A stretch of DNA of 18,262 nt from Rickettsiales bacterium (GTDB taxonomy: Bacteria > Pseudomonadota > Alphaproteobacteria > Rickettsiales > UBA998), in NCBI GenBank assembly GCA_019749855.1, contig JAIEPI010000104.1, positions 1 to 18,262 of the forward strand, given 5' to 3'. The notes under the pieces were generated by a model. That model saw only the letters and a list, made by a program, of their open reading frames with translations, ran no database searches and was not told the DNA's origin. Positions 1-6,596 of this stretch are shown here, piece after piece (the stretch's first letter is position 1; the number at the start of each line of letters is the position of its first letter). The position numbers were made by a program, and so were the translations under genes.

Positions 1-150
1 TACAACGTATCGGTCGGCGTTGATTACAAACTGGCGCCTGGCTTCACGCCATACATCGAAGCTAGCTACTTCCAGGCTGATCCAGCTGCAACTGCTACCG
101 CTAGAAACGATGGCACAGTTGTTCTGGTTGGTACGCAACTCGCGTTCTAA
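1..150 (+). CDS. outer-membrane porin-like beta-barrel protein, C-terminal fragment
   Basis: Frame 1 is open from the first base of the window to a TAA at 148-150 and gives the last 49 residues of a protein whose start lies upstream. The fragment alternates polar and hydrophobic residues in strand-like stretches (YNVSVGVDYKLAP, FTPYIEASYF, TVVLVGTQLAF) and ends in Phe. A C-terminal aromatic residue closing an amphipathic beta strand is the usual BAM-complex recognition signature of outer-membrane barrels, and the style resembles alphaproteobacterial general porins. It is therefore most likely a pore-forming outer-membrane protein. Only the last two or three strands are visible, so the family and substrate cannot be stated. 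A strong terminator follows 25 bp after the stop, so it is transcriptionally separate from the leuS operon. Confidence 0.7.
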   Translation, partial: YNVSVGVDYKLAPGFTPYIEASYFQADPAATATARNDGTVVLVGTQLAF

Positions 151-174
151 TTCAAGGTCAACTACGAATAAAAG

Positions 175-204
175 AGGGTGGGGATTTTTCCCCGCCCTTT
201 TTTT
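175..204 (+). terminator. rho-independent terminator of the porin-like gene
   Basis: The arm AGGGTGGGGA (175-184) pairs with TCCCCGCCCT (189-198) with a single G.T wobble. The loop is four T and the stem runs into a seven-T tract (198-204). It lies 25 bp after the porin-like stop codon and is a textbook intrinsic terminator. Confidence 0.92.
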
Positions 205-256
205 ATGCACGGCTGTAAATCCCAAAGCACTTTTCAAGTGACTCCAAATACGATAC

Positions 257-799
257 ATGGACGCTATGAAACATTTTTCTTTTGTTTTGCTGAGTGCCCT
301 CCTAATTCTTTGCGGATGCGCGGATGATGGCGAGAAATTATCCGCAGGGCGTCCGATTGCCTCTGATCGGGCACGTTGGGAAAATCGTGGGCGCGTGACC
401 GGTGATGAAGATACTGGCGGCGGCTTCACATTGTTTGGTGGAGAAAAGAAGGGCGAAGCGGCGGCTGGATCACCCATCGGCGTGAACAGTTTTTTATGGC
501 GCGCCACACTGGACACTTTGTCGTTTATGCCGATTGCCTCGGCTGACCCCTTTGGCGGCGTAGTGATTACGGATTGGTATGAAGATCCCCAAACACCTGG
601 TGAGCGCTTCAAGGTCAACGCCCTGATTCTTGACCGCACCCTGCGCGCTGATGGCGTGCGAATTTCAGTGTTTAAACAGAAAAAAGATGCCTCCGCACAA
701 TGGGCGGATACACAGGTTGAGCCGTCCGTTGGCCGCGAGGTGGAAGACACGATTCTCACACGCGCTCGCCAGCTACGTGTTACGCAGGCGGCGCAATAG
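257..799 (+). CDS. DUF3576 family lipoprotein
   Basis: The 180-aa product begins with a short basic N-terminus and a hydrophobic core (FSFVLLSALLILCGC). The tail of that core, L-C-G-C, fits a lipobox with acylation on the second Cys, so the protein should be a membrane-anchored periplasmic lipoprotein. The rest, with segments such as VNSFLWRATLDTLSFMPIAS, DPFGGVVITDWY and RFKVNALILDRTLRADGVRISVF, matches my recollection of DUF3576, a conserved alphaproteobacterial family of unknown function typically encoded just upstream of leuS, as here. Neither possible start has a good Shine-Dalgarno sequence. ATG 266 (protein starting MKHFSF) gives a cleaner signal peptide than ATG 257 and is about equally likely. 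A role in envelope biogenesis would be a guess from its neighbour lptE. Confidence 0.82.
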   Translation: MDAMKHFSFVLLSALLILCGCADDGEKLSAGRPIASDRARWENRGRVTGDEDTGGGFTLFGGEKKGEAAAGSPIGVNSFLWRATLDTLSFMPIASADPFGGVVITDWYEDPQTPGERFKVNALILDRTLRADGVRISVFKQKKDASAQWADTQVEPSVGREVEDTILTRARQLRVTQAAQ

Positions 800-887
800 T
801 CCGTCTATCCGTGTATAGTTTTTCTTCCATTATTATTTTTGCACTCTACATTTCATCTCATTAACCCCATCCAGATGATAACTCTCC

Positions 888-3476
888 ATGATACAGGAAC
901 GCTATAACCCAAAAGATGCCGAACCTCGCTGGCAGAAACAATGGGAGCATTCTCAAACTTTTGCGGCCAATCGCCATGCCGAGCGCCCACCTTATTACGT
1001 GTTGGAAATGTTCCCCTATCCGTCAGGAAACATTCATATGGGCCATGTGCGAAACTATGCGCTGGGTGATGTCGTGGCGCGCTATCGTCGCGCGCGCGGC
1101 TTCAACGTGCTGCACCCGATGGGTTGGGATGCGTTTGGATTACCCGCCGAGAATGCCGCCATTCAAAAAGGGGTGCATCCGGGCGCATGGACACGTGAAA
1201 ACATTATGACCATGCGAGAACAGCTTAAAGCCATTGGTTTGTCCTATGACTGGTCACGCGAGATCGCCACGTGCGACGCATCCTATTATGAGCATGAACA
1301 GCGCTTTTTTTTACGGATGGTTGAGCAGGGGCTGGCATATCGAAAGGAGGGTTTCGTCAATTGGGATCCGGTGGATCATACGGTGCTGGCCAATGAGCAG
1401 GTGATCGATGGAAAGGGCTGGCGCTCCGGCGCGCCCGTTGAGCGTCGCAAATTATCGCAATGGTTTTTGAAAATCACAGCGTTTGCAGAAGAGCTTCTCA
1501 CCGGCCTGGATTTGCTGACAGATTGGCCCGATAAAGTGCGCTTGATGCAGGAAAAATGGATTGGTAAATCCTTCGGCGCCACAGTCCGCTTCGCGCTTGA
1601 GTGGCCAGATGCGCTGAGTGATGCATCGCAGGATGCGCACCCAAAAACACTGGAAGTATACACGACGCGTCCCGATACTTTGTTTGGCATGAGCTTTGCC
1701 GCCATTTCGCCCAACCACCCGCTGGCAGAGCTTCTGGCCAGACAGGATCCATCCTTACAAGCCTTCCTTGAAGAATGCGCGCAGCTGGGCACCAGTGAAG
1801 AGGCCATCGAGAAAGCAGAAAAAAAGGGCTTCCCTACAGGCATTTCGGTCAAGCACCCCTTTCTTGAGAAAAGTTTTCCGCTGTTCATTGCCAATTTTGT
1901 GCTGATGGATTATGGCACTGGCGCCGTCTTTGGTTGCCCCGCGCATGATCAGCGCGATTTGGACTTCGCATTAAAATATGCGCTGGAAGTGACGCCGGTG
2001 GTGGCGCCTAAAGACAACAACGTAATCATCGGTGCCGAGGCCTACACCGGTGAGGGCGTGATGGTGAATTCAGACTTTCTCAATAGCCTGCCGATTGCAC
2101 AGGCAAAGCAGGAGATGGTGGCGCGACTTGAGACAATGGGCACGGGTAGCGCAAAGATCAACTACCGTCTGCGTGACTGGGGCGTCTCACGACAGCGCTA
2201 TTGGGGTTGCCCCATCCCAATGATTCACTGCGATGCGTGCGGGGTGGTTGCCGTACCGGATGCACAGCTTCCGGTCACGCTGCCAGAGGATGTGCGCTTT
2301 GACCTGCCCGGAAATCCGCTGGAAAATCACCCAACATGGAAACATGTCGATTGCCCAAGCTGCGGCAGCAAAGCACGACGTGAGACGGATACGTTCGATA
2401 CGTTTTTTGAGTCGTCCTGGTATTTTGCCCGTTTTTGCTCGATTGATGCACCGCAAGGCATTGATAAAGACGCGGCCATGCGCTGGCTGCCGGTGGATCA
2501 ATATATTGGTGGCGTCGAACATGCGGTGCTGCATTTGCTGTATTCGCGTTTCTTTATGCGTGCGCTGAAGGCCTGCAGCCTGATTGATATTGATGAGCCG
2601 TTCAAAGGGCTGAAAACACAGGGCATGATTACCCATGAAACCTACAAATCACACACTGGAGAGTGGTGTTCGCCAGATGAGTTACGCAAAGCGGCGGACG
2701 GCTCATGGCAGCTGGCAAAAGACGGCAGCACGGTGAGTGTTGGTCGCATTGAGAAAATGAGCAAATCCAAGAAAAATACGGTTGATCCCCGTCATATTCT
2801 TGCCTCGTATGGTGCGGACACGGCAAGGCTCTTCATGCTCTCTGACAGCCCGCCAGAGCGCGATCTGGAATGGACAGATGCGGGCATTGAAGGCGCGTGG
2901 CGATACATTAATCGCCTGTGGCGCTTGCTTTACGATCACCAGCATCTCTTTCATGAAAACTCATCTCGACCAGAATTATCAGGCATCGCGTTGGAGACCT
3001 ATAAAACGGTTCACAAAACCATTGACCTGATCACCCGCGATATTGAATCATTCCATTTTAATAAGGCGCTGGCTCGGTTGCGTGAGTTAACCAACGCACT
3101 CTACGTCATGCCAATGGATGTTGCGGGTGCGCCGTATGTCATGCGTGAGGGGATTCAAACGCTGGCGCTTCTTGCAGCACCTTTTTTACCGCATTTGAGC
3201 GAAGAAATGTGGCAGGCGATCGGCGGAGAGGGGCTGGTAAGTGATGCGGCATGGCCCGTTGCTGATGGCACGTATTTACAAGATGAAACGGTCACGGTGG
3301 CGGTGCAGATTAATGGCAAACTGCGGGCCACTTTCTCACTCGTGAAAGACGCCAGCAATGAGGATGTGCAGTCGCTTGCACTATCACAGCCGGTCATTCA
3401 ACAAGCCTTGGCGGGCAAAGCGATCAAAAAAATCATCGTGGTGCCCAACAAGATCGTTAATGTCGTTGCCGCTTGA
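888..3476 (+). CDS. leuS: leucyl-tRNA synthetase (LeuRS)
   Basis: This cytoplasmic class I aminoacyl-tRNA synthetase charges tRNA-Leu with leucine using ATP. The 862-aa length is standard for bacterial LeuRS. The HIGH signature is present as HMGH (residues 50-53) in GNIHMGHVRN, and the KMSKS loop is KMSKSKK (623-629). Between them lie the CP1 editing insert, including YTTRPDTLFGMSF and the GTGAVFGCPAHDQRD stretch typical of the editing pocket. There are two CxxC pairs (CDACG and CPSCG) of the kind that form the zinc-binding insert. The C-terminus carries the anticodon-binding helices and a small domain ending in KKIIVVPNKIVNVV. It lies 88 bp after the DUF3576 gene and 13 bp before lptE, which suggests co-transcription. 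No sign of truncation. Confidence 0.98.
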   Translation: MIQERYNPKDAEPRWQKQWEHSQTFAANRHAERPPYYVLEMFPYPSGNIHMGHVRNYALGDVVARYRRARGFNVLHPMGWDAFGLPAENAAIQKGVHPGAWTRENIMTMREQLKAIGLSYDWSREIATCDASYYEHEQRFFLRMVEQGLAYRKEGFVNWDPVDHTVLANEQVIDGKGWRSGAPVERRKLSQWFLKITAFAEELLTGLDLLTDWPDKVRLMQEKWIGKSFGATVRFALEWPDALSDASQDAHPKTLEVYTTRPDTLFGMSFAAISPNHPLAELLARQDPSLQAFLEECAQLGTSEEAIEKAEKKGFPTGISVKHPFLEKSFPLFIANFVLMDYGTGAVFGCPAHDQRDLDFALKYALEVTPVVAPKDNNVIIGAEAYTGEGVMVNSDFLNSLPIAQAKQEMVARLETMGTGSAKINYRLRDWGVSRQRYWGCPIPMIHCDACGVVAVPDAQLPVTLPEDVRFDLPGNPLENHPTWKHVDCPSCGSKARRETDTFDTFFESSWYFARFCSIDAPQGIDKDAAMRWLPVDQYIGGVEHAVLHLLYSRFFMRALKACSLIDIDEPFKGLKTQGMITHETYKSHTGEWCSPDELRKAADGSWQLAKDGSTVSVGRIEKMSKSKKNTVDPRHILASYGADTARLFMLSDSPPERDLEWTDAGIEGAWRYINRLWRLLYDHQHLFHENSSRPELSGIALETYKTVHKTIDLITRDIESFHFNKALARLRELTNALYVMPMDVAGAPYVMREGIQTLALLAAPFLPHLSEEMWQAIGGEGLVSDAAWPVADGTYLQDETVTVAVQINGKLRATFSLVKDASNEDVQSLALSQPVIQQALAGKAIKKIIVVPNKIVNVVAA

Positions 3477-3489
3477 AGGAGAGCCGTCT

Positions 3490-4041
3490 ATGTCGCGTGA
3501 TTATCAGGTGAAGAGGCCGCATGCATTGGTCATCATTTGGCTGGCTTTGATTCCATGTCTGTTAGCAGGGTGCGGATTTTCTCCGGTCTATGGGACGCGC
3601 GCCGCCGGCGGTACATCTCAAACGCTGGCGCAGGTGCAGGTGTTGCCTGCTGTCGGGCGAGTGGGCCAGCTATTTACGGCCGCACTGGAGGATAAATTAA
3701 ATCCAAACGCTGAAGGGCAGGCCATTCGCTATGAATTGCAGCCCACCATCAATGTGCAACTGGTGCCGATCAGTATTGCGCTGGATGGAACGGTCGCCCG
3801 TTTTCGTGTGCTCTATGACACGAGCTATACGTTGTATGACCGTGAATTAGGCAAGCAAATCAAGGCGGATCGCATTCATCGCTCCAGTAGCTATGAAGTC
3901 ATCAACGATGCGGATTTTTCAACATATGCCGCAGAACAGGATGCGGTAGCGCACGGGCTGGACGAGCTTTCGCAAGATTATTTTTTACGGGTTTCGGCCT
4001 TTTTACGCCGCTATGAACGAGAAACAGGTCAGGCAGCATGA
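3490..4041 (+). CDS. lptE: LPS-assembly lipoprotein LptE
   Basis: The 183-aa product is a predicted outer-membrane lipoprotein. A basic N-terminus is followed by a hydrophobic stretch (ALVIIWLALIPCLLAGC) ending in a good lipobox LAGC, with acylation expected on Cys28. The next residues, GFSPVYG, are the signature I know from alphaproteobacterial LptE. LptE plugs the LptD barrel and helps deliver lipopolysaccharide to the cell surface. The ATG at 3490 is preceded by an AAGGAG Shine-Dalgarno beginning at the leuS stop codon, which decides this start over the longer open frame that runs into leuS. The 3' end overlaps holA in an ATGA junction, implying coupled translation. The leuS-lptE-holA order is widespread in the class. 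Confidence 0.93.
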   Translation: MSRDYQVKRPHALVIIWLALIPCLLAGCGFSPVYGTRAAGGTSQTLAQVQVLPAVGRVGQLFTAALEDKLNPNAEGQAIRYELQPTINVQLVPISIALDGTVARFRVLYDTSYTLYDRELGKQIKADRIHRSSSYEVINDADFSTYAAEQDAVAHGLDELSQDYFLRVSAFLRRYERETGQAA

Positions 4042-5036
4042 AGCTGGCGGCGCGGGATATGGCCGCCTTTCTTGCCGCACCGACACGCTATCGTGCTGTC
4101 CTCATTTATGGTGTTGATGAGGGGCTGGTTCGTGAACGGCGCAAAATTGTACTGGAAAAATCCTGCGCGTCAGATGATCCTTTTGGTTTGATTGAGCTCG
4201 CTGGCGATCAGGTGGAAAAAGATCCAACCAGGCTGTATGAGGCACTGGCCTCTTATTCGCTGATTGGGACTCCGCCAGTGGTGTGGGTTCGTGACGGCGG
4301 TGGAAAAGCCGGTGCCGTCATTTTAGAGGCATTAGCAGAATCAACGGGAAATTTTTTGCTGGTGACCGCCTCAGAGCTGGATAGTCGCAATGCCTTACGC
4401 AAGACATTCGAGGAGAGAAACGACCTTGCAGCACTCGCCTGCTATTTTGATGAATCTGAGACGCTTGAGAAAATCATCCGTAGTTTTTTTGCCAAACATT
4501 CGATTCAATCTACACCAGAAGTGGTTGCTTATTTACGTCAGAATTTAGGTAATGATCGCGGCGTCACACTCTCCGAATTAGATAAAATCGCTGTCTATTT
4601 GGGAGATGAAAAACAGCTCACAGCAGAGTCAGCGCAAGCACTGGTAGGGCAAAACAGCTTATTGGCACTCGACGACCTTGCCTATGCGCTGGCAGAGGGC
4701 AACGCCAATGCCTTATTCTCGATTGGCGAGCGCTTACTGCAAGAACAAGGGCATCCGGTCGCACTGTTGCGCGGTATGATGCGCATTGTTGAGCGTTTAC
4801 TTCTGGCAAAAAGCATGATGGCTCAGGGTAAAAATGCTGATCAGGCGATGATGGCGCTAAGGCCACCTGTTTTTTTTAAAGAAAAAGATCGCATGAAACG
4901 TGCGCTCACCAAGCGCTCCATCACACAGCTTGAGGCATTACTTAGCCAATTATTGATCGCTGAGCTTCATTGTAAACGTACCAATGAACCATCCATTGTT
5001 TTCATGCGTGCTATGAGTGACGTCATTCGTCAATAA
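4038..5036 (+). CDS. holA: DNA polymerase III subunit delta
   Basis: HolA is the clamp-loader subunit that opens the beta sliding clamp in the replisome. The 332-aa product matches the family in length and layout. An N-terminal AAA+-like domain starts with AVLIYGVDEGLVRERR and shows no Walker A motif, as expected for delta. It continues with a middle region (LVTASELDSRNALRKTFEE, LACYFDE) and the helical C-terminal collar domain (residues about 210-332, including GHPVALLRGMMRIVERLL and SIVFMRAMSDVI). The start overlaps the lptE stop (ATGA, 4038-4041). Transcription from leuS through holA runs toward the origin-like region that begins just after its stop codon. Confidence 0.94.
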   Translation: MKLAARDMAAFLAAPTRYRAVLIYGVDEGLVRERRKIVLEKSCASDDPFGLIELAGDQVEKDPTRLYEALASYSLIGTPPVVWVRDGGGKAGAVILEALAESTGNFLLVTASELDSRNALRKTFEERNDLAALACYFDESETLEKIIRSFFAKHSIQSTPEVVAYLRQNLGNDRGVTLSELDKIAVYLGDEKQLTAESAQALVGQNSLLALDDLAYALAEGNANALFSIGERLLQEQGHPVALLRGMMRIVERLLLAKSMMAQGKNADQAMMALRPPVFFKEKDRMKRALTKRSITQLEALLSQLLIAELHCKRTNEPSIVFMRAMSDVIRQ

Positions 5037-5110
5037 ACAACGCCATCATGCCATCATGATGCCCTGTGAAAAACTATGGGGATAGCGCATGCATTATTCC
5101 TGCACAGCTA

Positions 5111-5119
5111 TGTGCATAA
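5111..5119 (-). promoter_or_regulatory. DnaA box TTATGCACA
   Basis: On the minus strand this reads TTATGCACA, an exact match to the relaxed consensus TTATNCACA. It is the left-most box of the putative origin, about 50 bp from the next. Confidence 0.65.
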
Positions 5120-5166
5120 TGTCTTAGCAGCAATCTATCACCGCAATTCACATTCCTGACCATCAC

Positions 5167-5175
5167 TTATCCACG
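5167..5175 (+). promoter_or_regulatory. DnaA box TTATCCACG
   Basis: One mismatch, in the last base, to the consensus TTATCCACA. It lies left of the AT-rich segment, and a weaker minus-strand site (ATCTCCACA, 5188-5196) follows. Confidence 0.65.
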
Positions 5176-5194
5176 AACACATCCCTGTGTGGAG

Positions 5195-5221
5195 ATTTTT
5201 TTTCATCAACTGAAAAAAAAT
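5195..5221. repeat. perfect T/A inverted repeat at the edge of the origin AT-rich region
   Basis: Arms ATTTTTTTTCA (5195-5205) and TGAAAAAAAAT (5211-5221) are perfect reverse complements around a TCAAC loop. Homopolymeric A/T arms suggest an easily melted or intrinsically bent segment flanking the unwinding element. It could also act as a weak bidirectional transcript end for the holA operon, although the stem contains only one G-C pair. Confidence 0.7.
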
Positions 5222-5267
5222 GTTTATACAAGTTATCCCAGTTATTATTTTAATATAATTAACAGTT

Positions 5268-5280
5268 CAATATATTGATA
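5268..5280 (-). promoter_or_regulatory. IHF-binding consensus site
   Basis: The minus strand reads TATCAATATATTG, a full match to the E. coli IHF consensus WATCAANNNNTTR. IHF bends origin DNA in E. coli and Caulobacter. Random matches are more common in AT-rich DNA, so the position inside the origin is what gives it weight. Confidence 0.5.
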
Positions 5281-5301
5281 AATATAAATATAAACTATAA
5301 T
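5275..5301 (+). promoter_or_regulatory. possible promoter reading toward hemE
   Basis: TTGATA (5275-5280, five of six bases of the -35 consensus) is followed after 15 bp by a perfect TATAAT (5296-5301). The spacer is short and the surroundings are AT-rich, so a chance match is possible. It overlaps the IHF site. In Caulobacter a promoter inside the origin also transcribes toward hemE. Confidence 0.35.
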
Positions 5302-5309
5302 TTATTTTT

Positions 5310-5318
5310 TTATACACA
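5310..5318 (+). promoter_or_regulatory. DnaA box TTATACACA
   Basis: Matches the relaxed consensus TTATNCACA at the right edge of the AT-rich segment. It points toward the perfect minus-strand box at 5340-5348, with a 16 bp palindrome between them. Confidence 0.7.
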
Positions 5319-5323
5319 GAGAT

Positions 5324-5339
5324 ATTCAGTCGACTGAAT
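5324..5339. repeat. 16 bp perfect palindrome between two DnaA boxes
   Basis: ATTCAGTCGACTGAAT is its own reverse complement over all 16 bases. It directly abuts the perfect DnaA box starting at 5340 and lies 5 bp after the box ending at 5318. The symmetry suggests an operator for a dimeric DNA-binding protein; none can be named from the sequence. Confidence 0.75.
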
Positions 5340-5348
5340 TGTGGATAA
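5340..5348 (-). promoter_or_regulatory. perfect DnaA box TTATCCACA
   Basis: The minus strand is identical to the high-affinity E. coli R1-type consensus. Another minus-strand box follows at 5362-5370. Confidence 0.8.
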
Positions 5349-5361
5349 AAAACAAAAAAAC

Positions 5362-5370
5362 AGTGGATAA
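5362..5370 (-). promoter_or_regulatory. DnaA box TTATCCACT
   Basis: One mismatch, in the last base, to TTATCCACA. It has the same orientation as the perfect box 22 bp to its left. A weaker same-strand site (TTGTCCACG, 5391-5399) follows. Confidence 0.65.
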
Positions 5371-5452
5371 AAAACTATCCTCACACTCTGCGTGGACAAC
5401 TACTAAATCATCTACCCTATTCTTAAGTTACTATTTAGATTATGTAGAGCAC

Positions 5453-6469
5453 ATGGGAATCTTTTTAGACGCATTTTCTGACCAACCTGTCGCGCGAACA
5501 CCTTTCTGGTTTATGCGTCAAGCCGGACGCTACATGGCAGAGTATCGCGCCGTTCGTGCAGAGGTGGGAGATTTTCTTGATCTGTGCTATTCACCCAAAC
5601 ATGCGATGGAAGTAACGTTACAACCTATCCAGCGCTTTGGCATGGATGCTGCCATTATTTTTTCTGATATTTTAGTCATTCCACACGCCCTTGGAAGTGC
5701 TGTGCATTTTGAAAAAGGTGAGGGACCACGTGTGGAGCCCATTCGTAGCGGTGCCGATATTGCACGTCTGGATGAGAGCAAAATGGCGACGCATTTGGCC
5801 CCCGTCTATCAGGCAATTGCGGACACACGAGCGGCACTGCCAAAAGAAACGGCACTGATTGGCTTTGCCGGCGCACCCTGGACATTGGCGTGCTATATGC
5901 TGGAGGGTCGCGGCAAGACGGATTTTGCCGCAGCCAGACGTGCTGCCTATACAACACCCTCGTTGCTCGCGGCCCTCATAGGCCTGCTAAGTTCGGCGGT
6001 TGTTGAGCATTTATGTGCACAGGTTGAAGCAGGCGCGGATGCGCTGCAATTATTTGACACATGGGCAAGTTTGGTTCCTGTATCGCAACGAGAAGCATTG
6101 ATTGTGGCACCAGCGCGCGCCATCATCGCCGAGGTGAAACATCGCCATCCCCATGTTCCCATCATCGCCTTTCCCAAGGGATTGGGTCGTGATTTAGCCT
6201 ATTATGCCACCACCACAGGCGTGGATGGACTGAGTGTTGATATGCAAACCGATATCAGCACTATGGACGTGCCATGCATTCTCCAAGGCAATCTTGACCC
6301 ATTGTTACTGGCATCGAGCAAAGAAGGAACATTGCGTGAAGCACGGCGCCTGCGTGAGGTGATGGCAAAAAAGAAGTATGTGTTTAATCTCGGACATGGC
6401 ATTGTTCCGGACACGCCGGTTGAGCATGTGGATGCATTGAGTGAATTATTGAGAGAGCCTCATTTTTAA
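5453..6469 (+). CDS. hemE: uroporphyrinogen decarboxylase
   Basis: HemE removes four acetate carboxyls from uroporphyrinogen III to give coproporphyrinogen III in haem synthesis; it is cytoplasmic and cofactor-free. The 338-aa product carries the N-terminal family signature FWFMRQAGRYMAEYR (residues 18-32) with conserved active-site arginines. The second signature, GFAGAPWTLACYMLEG, and a C-terminal LGHGIVPDTPVEHV are also present. The frame is open upstream as far as 5339, but that extension runs through the DnaA boxes and lacks family character. The ATG at 5453, starting MGIFLDAF, gives the normal length. No strong Shine-Dalgarno is visible. It is the first gene to the right of the putative origin and heads a hemE-hemH-hemJ cluster. 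Confidence 0.97.
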   Translation: MGIFLDAFSDQPVARTPFWFMRQAGRYMAEYRAVRAEVGDFLDLCYSPKHAMEVTLQPIQRFGMDAAIIFSDILVIPHALGSAVHFEKGEGPRVEPIRSGADIARLDESKMATHLAPVYQAIADTRAALPKETALIGFAGAPWTLACYMLEGRGKTDFAAARRAAYTTPSLLAALIGLLSSAVVEHLCAQVEAGADALQLFDTWASLVPVSQREALIVAPARAIIAEVKHRHPHVPIIAFPKGLGRDLAYYATTTGVDGLSVDMQTDISTMDVPCILQGNLDPLLLASSKEGTLREARRLREVMAKKKYVFNLGHGIVPDTPVEHVDALSELLREPHF

Positions 6470-6470
6470 T

Positions 6471-6596
6471 ATGTCGGGAGCTACCATTTTTCTGATAGGT
6501 ACATACTCGATCATTAAAATTTCACTTGGTGTGGTGATGTATCGGCGACACCGAAAAAAACAAACAACGAAAAAGCAAAACGAGTCAATTGAGTGA
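6471..6596 (+). CDS. predicted 41-aa small membrane protein between hemE and hemH
   Basis: An ATG one base after the hemE stop opens a 41-codon frame. Its TGA (6594-6596) overlaps the GTG start of hemH (6593-6595) in a GTGA junction, a common sign of coupled translation. The product has one hydrophobic segment (about residues 4-23, containing ATIFLIGTYSIIKISLGVVM). A strongly basic tail RRHRKKQTTKKQ and a short end NESIE follow. This is the layout of a single-pass protein with its positive tail in the cytoplasm. The frame fills the whole hemE-hemH gap. I recognise no family. It could be a chance ORF, and no clear Shine-Dalgarno precedes it (only GAGAG inside the hemE 3' end). If real, it may assist the membrane-associated HemH or HemJ; that is inference. 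Confidence 0.55.
   Translation: MSGATIFLIGTYSIIKISLGVVMYRRHRKKQTTKKQNESIE

Larger units (their letters stand above)
5223..5313. other. AT-rich DNA unwinding element of the putative oriC
   Basis: Only 11 of 91 bases are G or C, and just 5 of 72 from 5242 to 5313. It includes short tandem TAAATA units (about 5279-5294). It sits between the left DnaA boxes and the right cluster, the layout expected for the strand-opening site of a bacterial origin. Confidence 0.7.
5037..5452. other. putative chromosomal replication origin (oriC)
   Basis: This 416 bp gene-free stretch separates holA and hemE. It contains five DnaA-box matches with at most one mismatch to TTATCCACA (5111-5119, 5167-5175, 5310-5318, 5340-5348, 5362-5370). 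Two weaker ones have two mismatches (5188-5196 and 5391-5399, both minus strand). Between the box groups lies an unwinding-prone segment, 5223-5313, with only 11 G/C in 91 bases. A perfect IHF consensus match lies within it. In Caulobacter and several other alphaproteobacteria the origin lies directly upstream of hemE, which supports the call. I saw no full-length TTAA-N7-TTAA CtrA site; the nearest is TTAA-N5-TTAA at 5250-5262. The first CcrM-type GANTC in the direction of hemE is at 5457-5461, at the hemE start. Function is inferred, not demonstrated. Confidence 0.85.

Noticed and set aside
1376..1894. Minus-strand 172-codon frame inside leuS
   Set aside because: It is antisense to the conserved LeuRS editing domain, and other long antisense frames occur across the same gene, as expected by chance.
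3358..3489. Long upstream extension of lptE into leuS
   Set aside because: It would overlap leuS by about 120 bp; ATG 3490 has an AAGGAG site and a proper signal peptide.
5042..5061. Tandem GCCATCAT repeat with CATCATGATG palindrome after holA as a terminator
   Set aside because: The stem is short and has no T tract; two 8 bp copies are too little to call a repeat array.
5250..5262. CtrA-like TTAA-N5-TTAA in the putative origin
   Set aside because: The known consensus has a 7 bp spacer; TTAA pairs are expected by chance in such AT-rich DNA.
5339..5452. In-frame N-terminal extension of hemE from a TTG at 5339
   Set aside because: The 38 extra residues are read through DnaA boxes and AT-rich DNA, are Lys/Ser/Thr-rich and unlike HemE; ATG 5453 gives the normal length.
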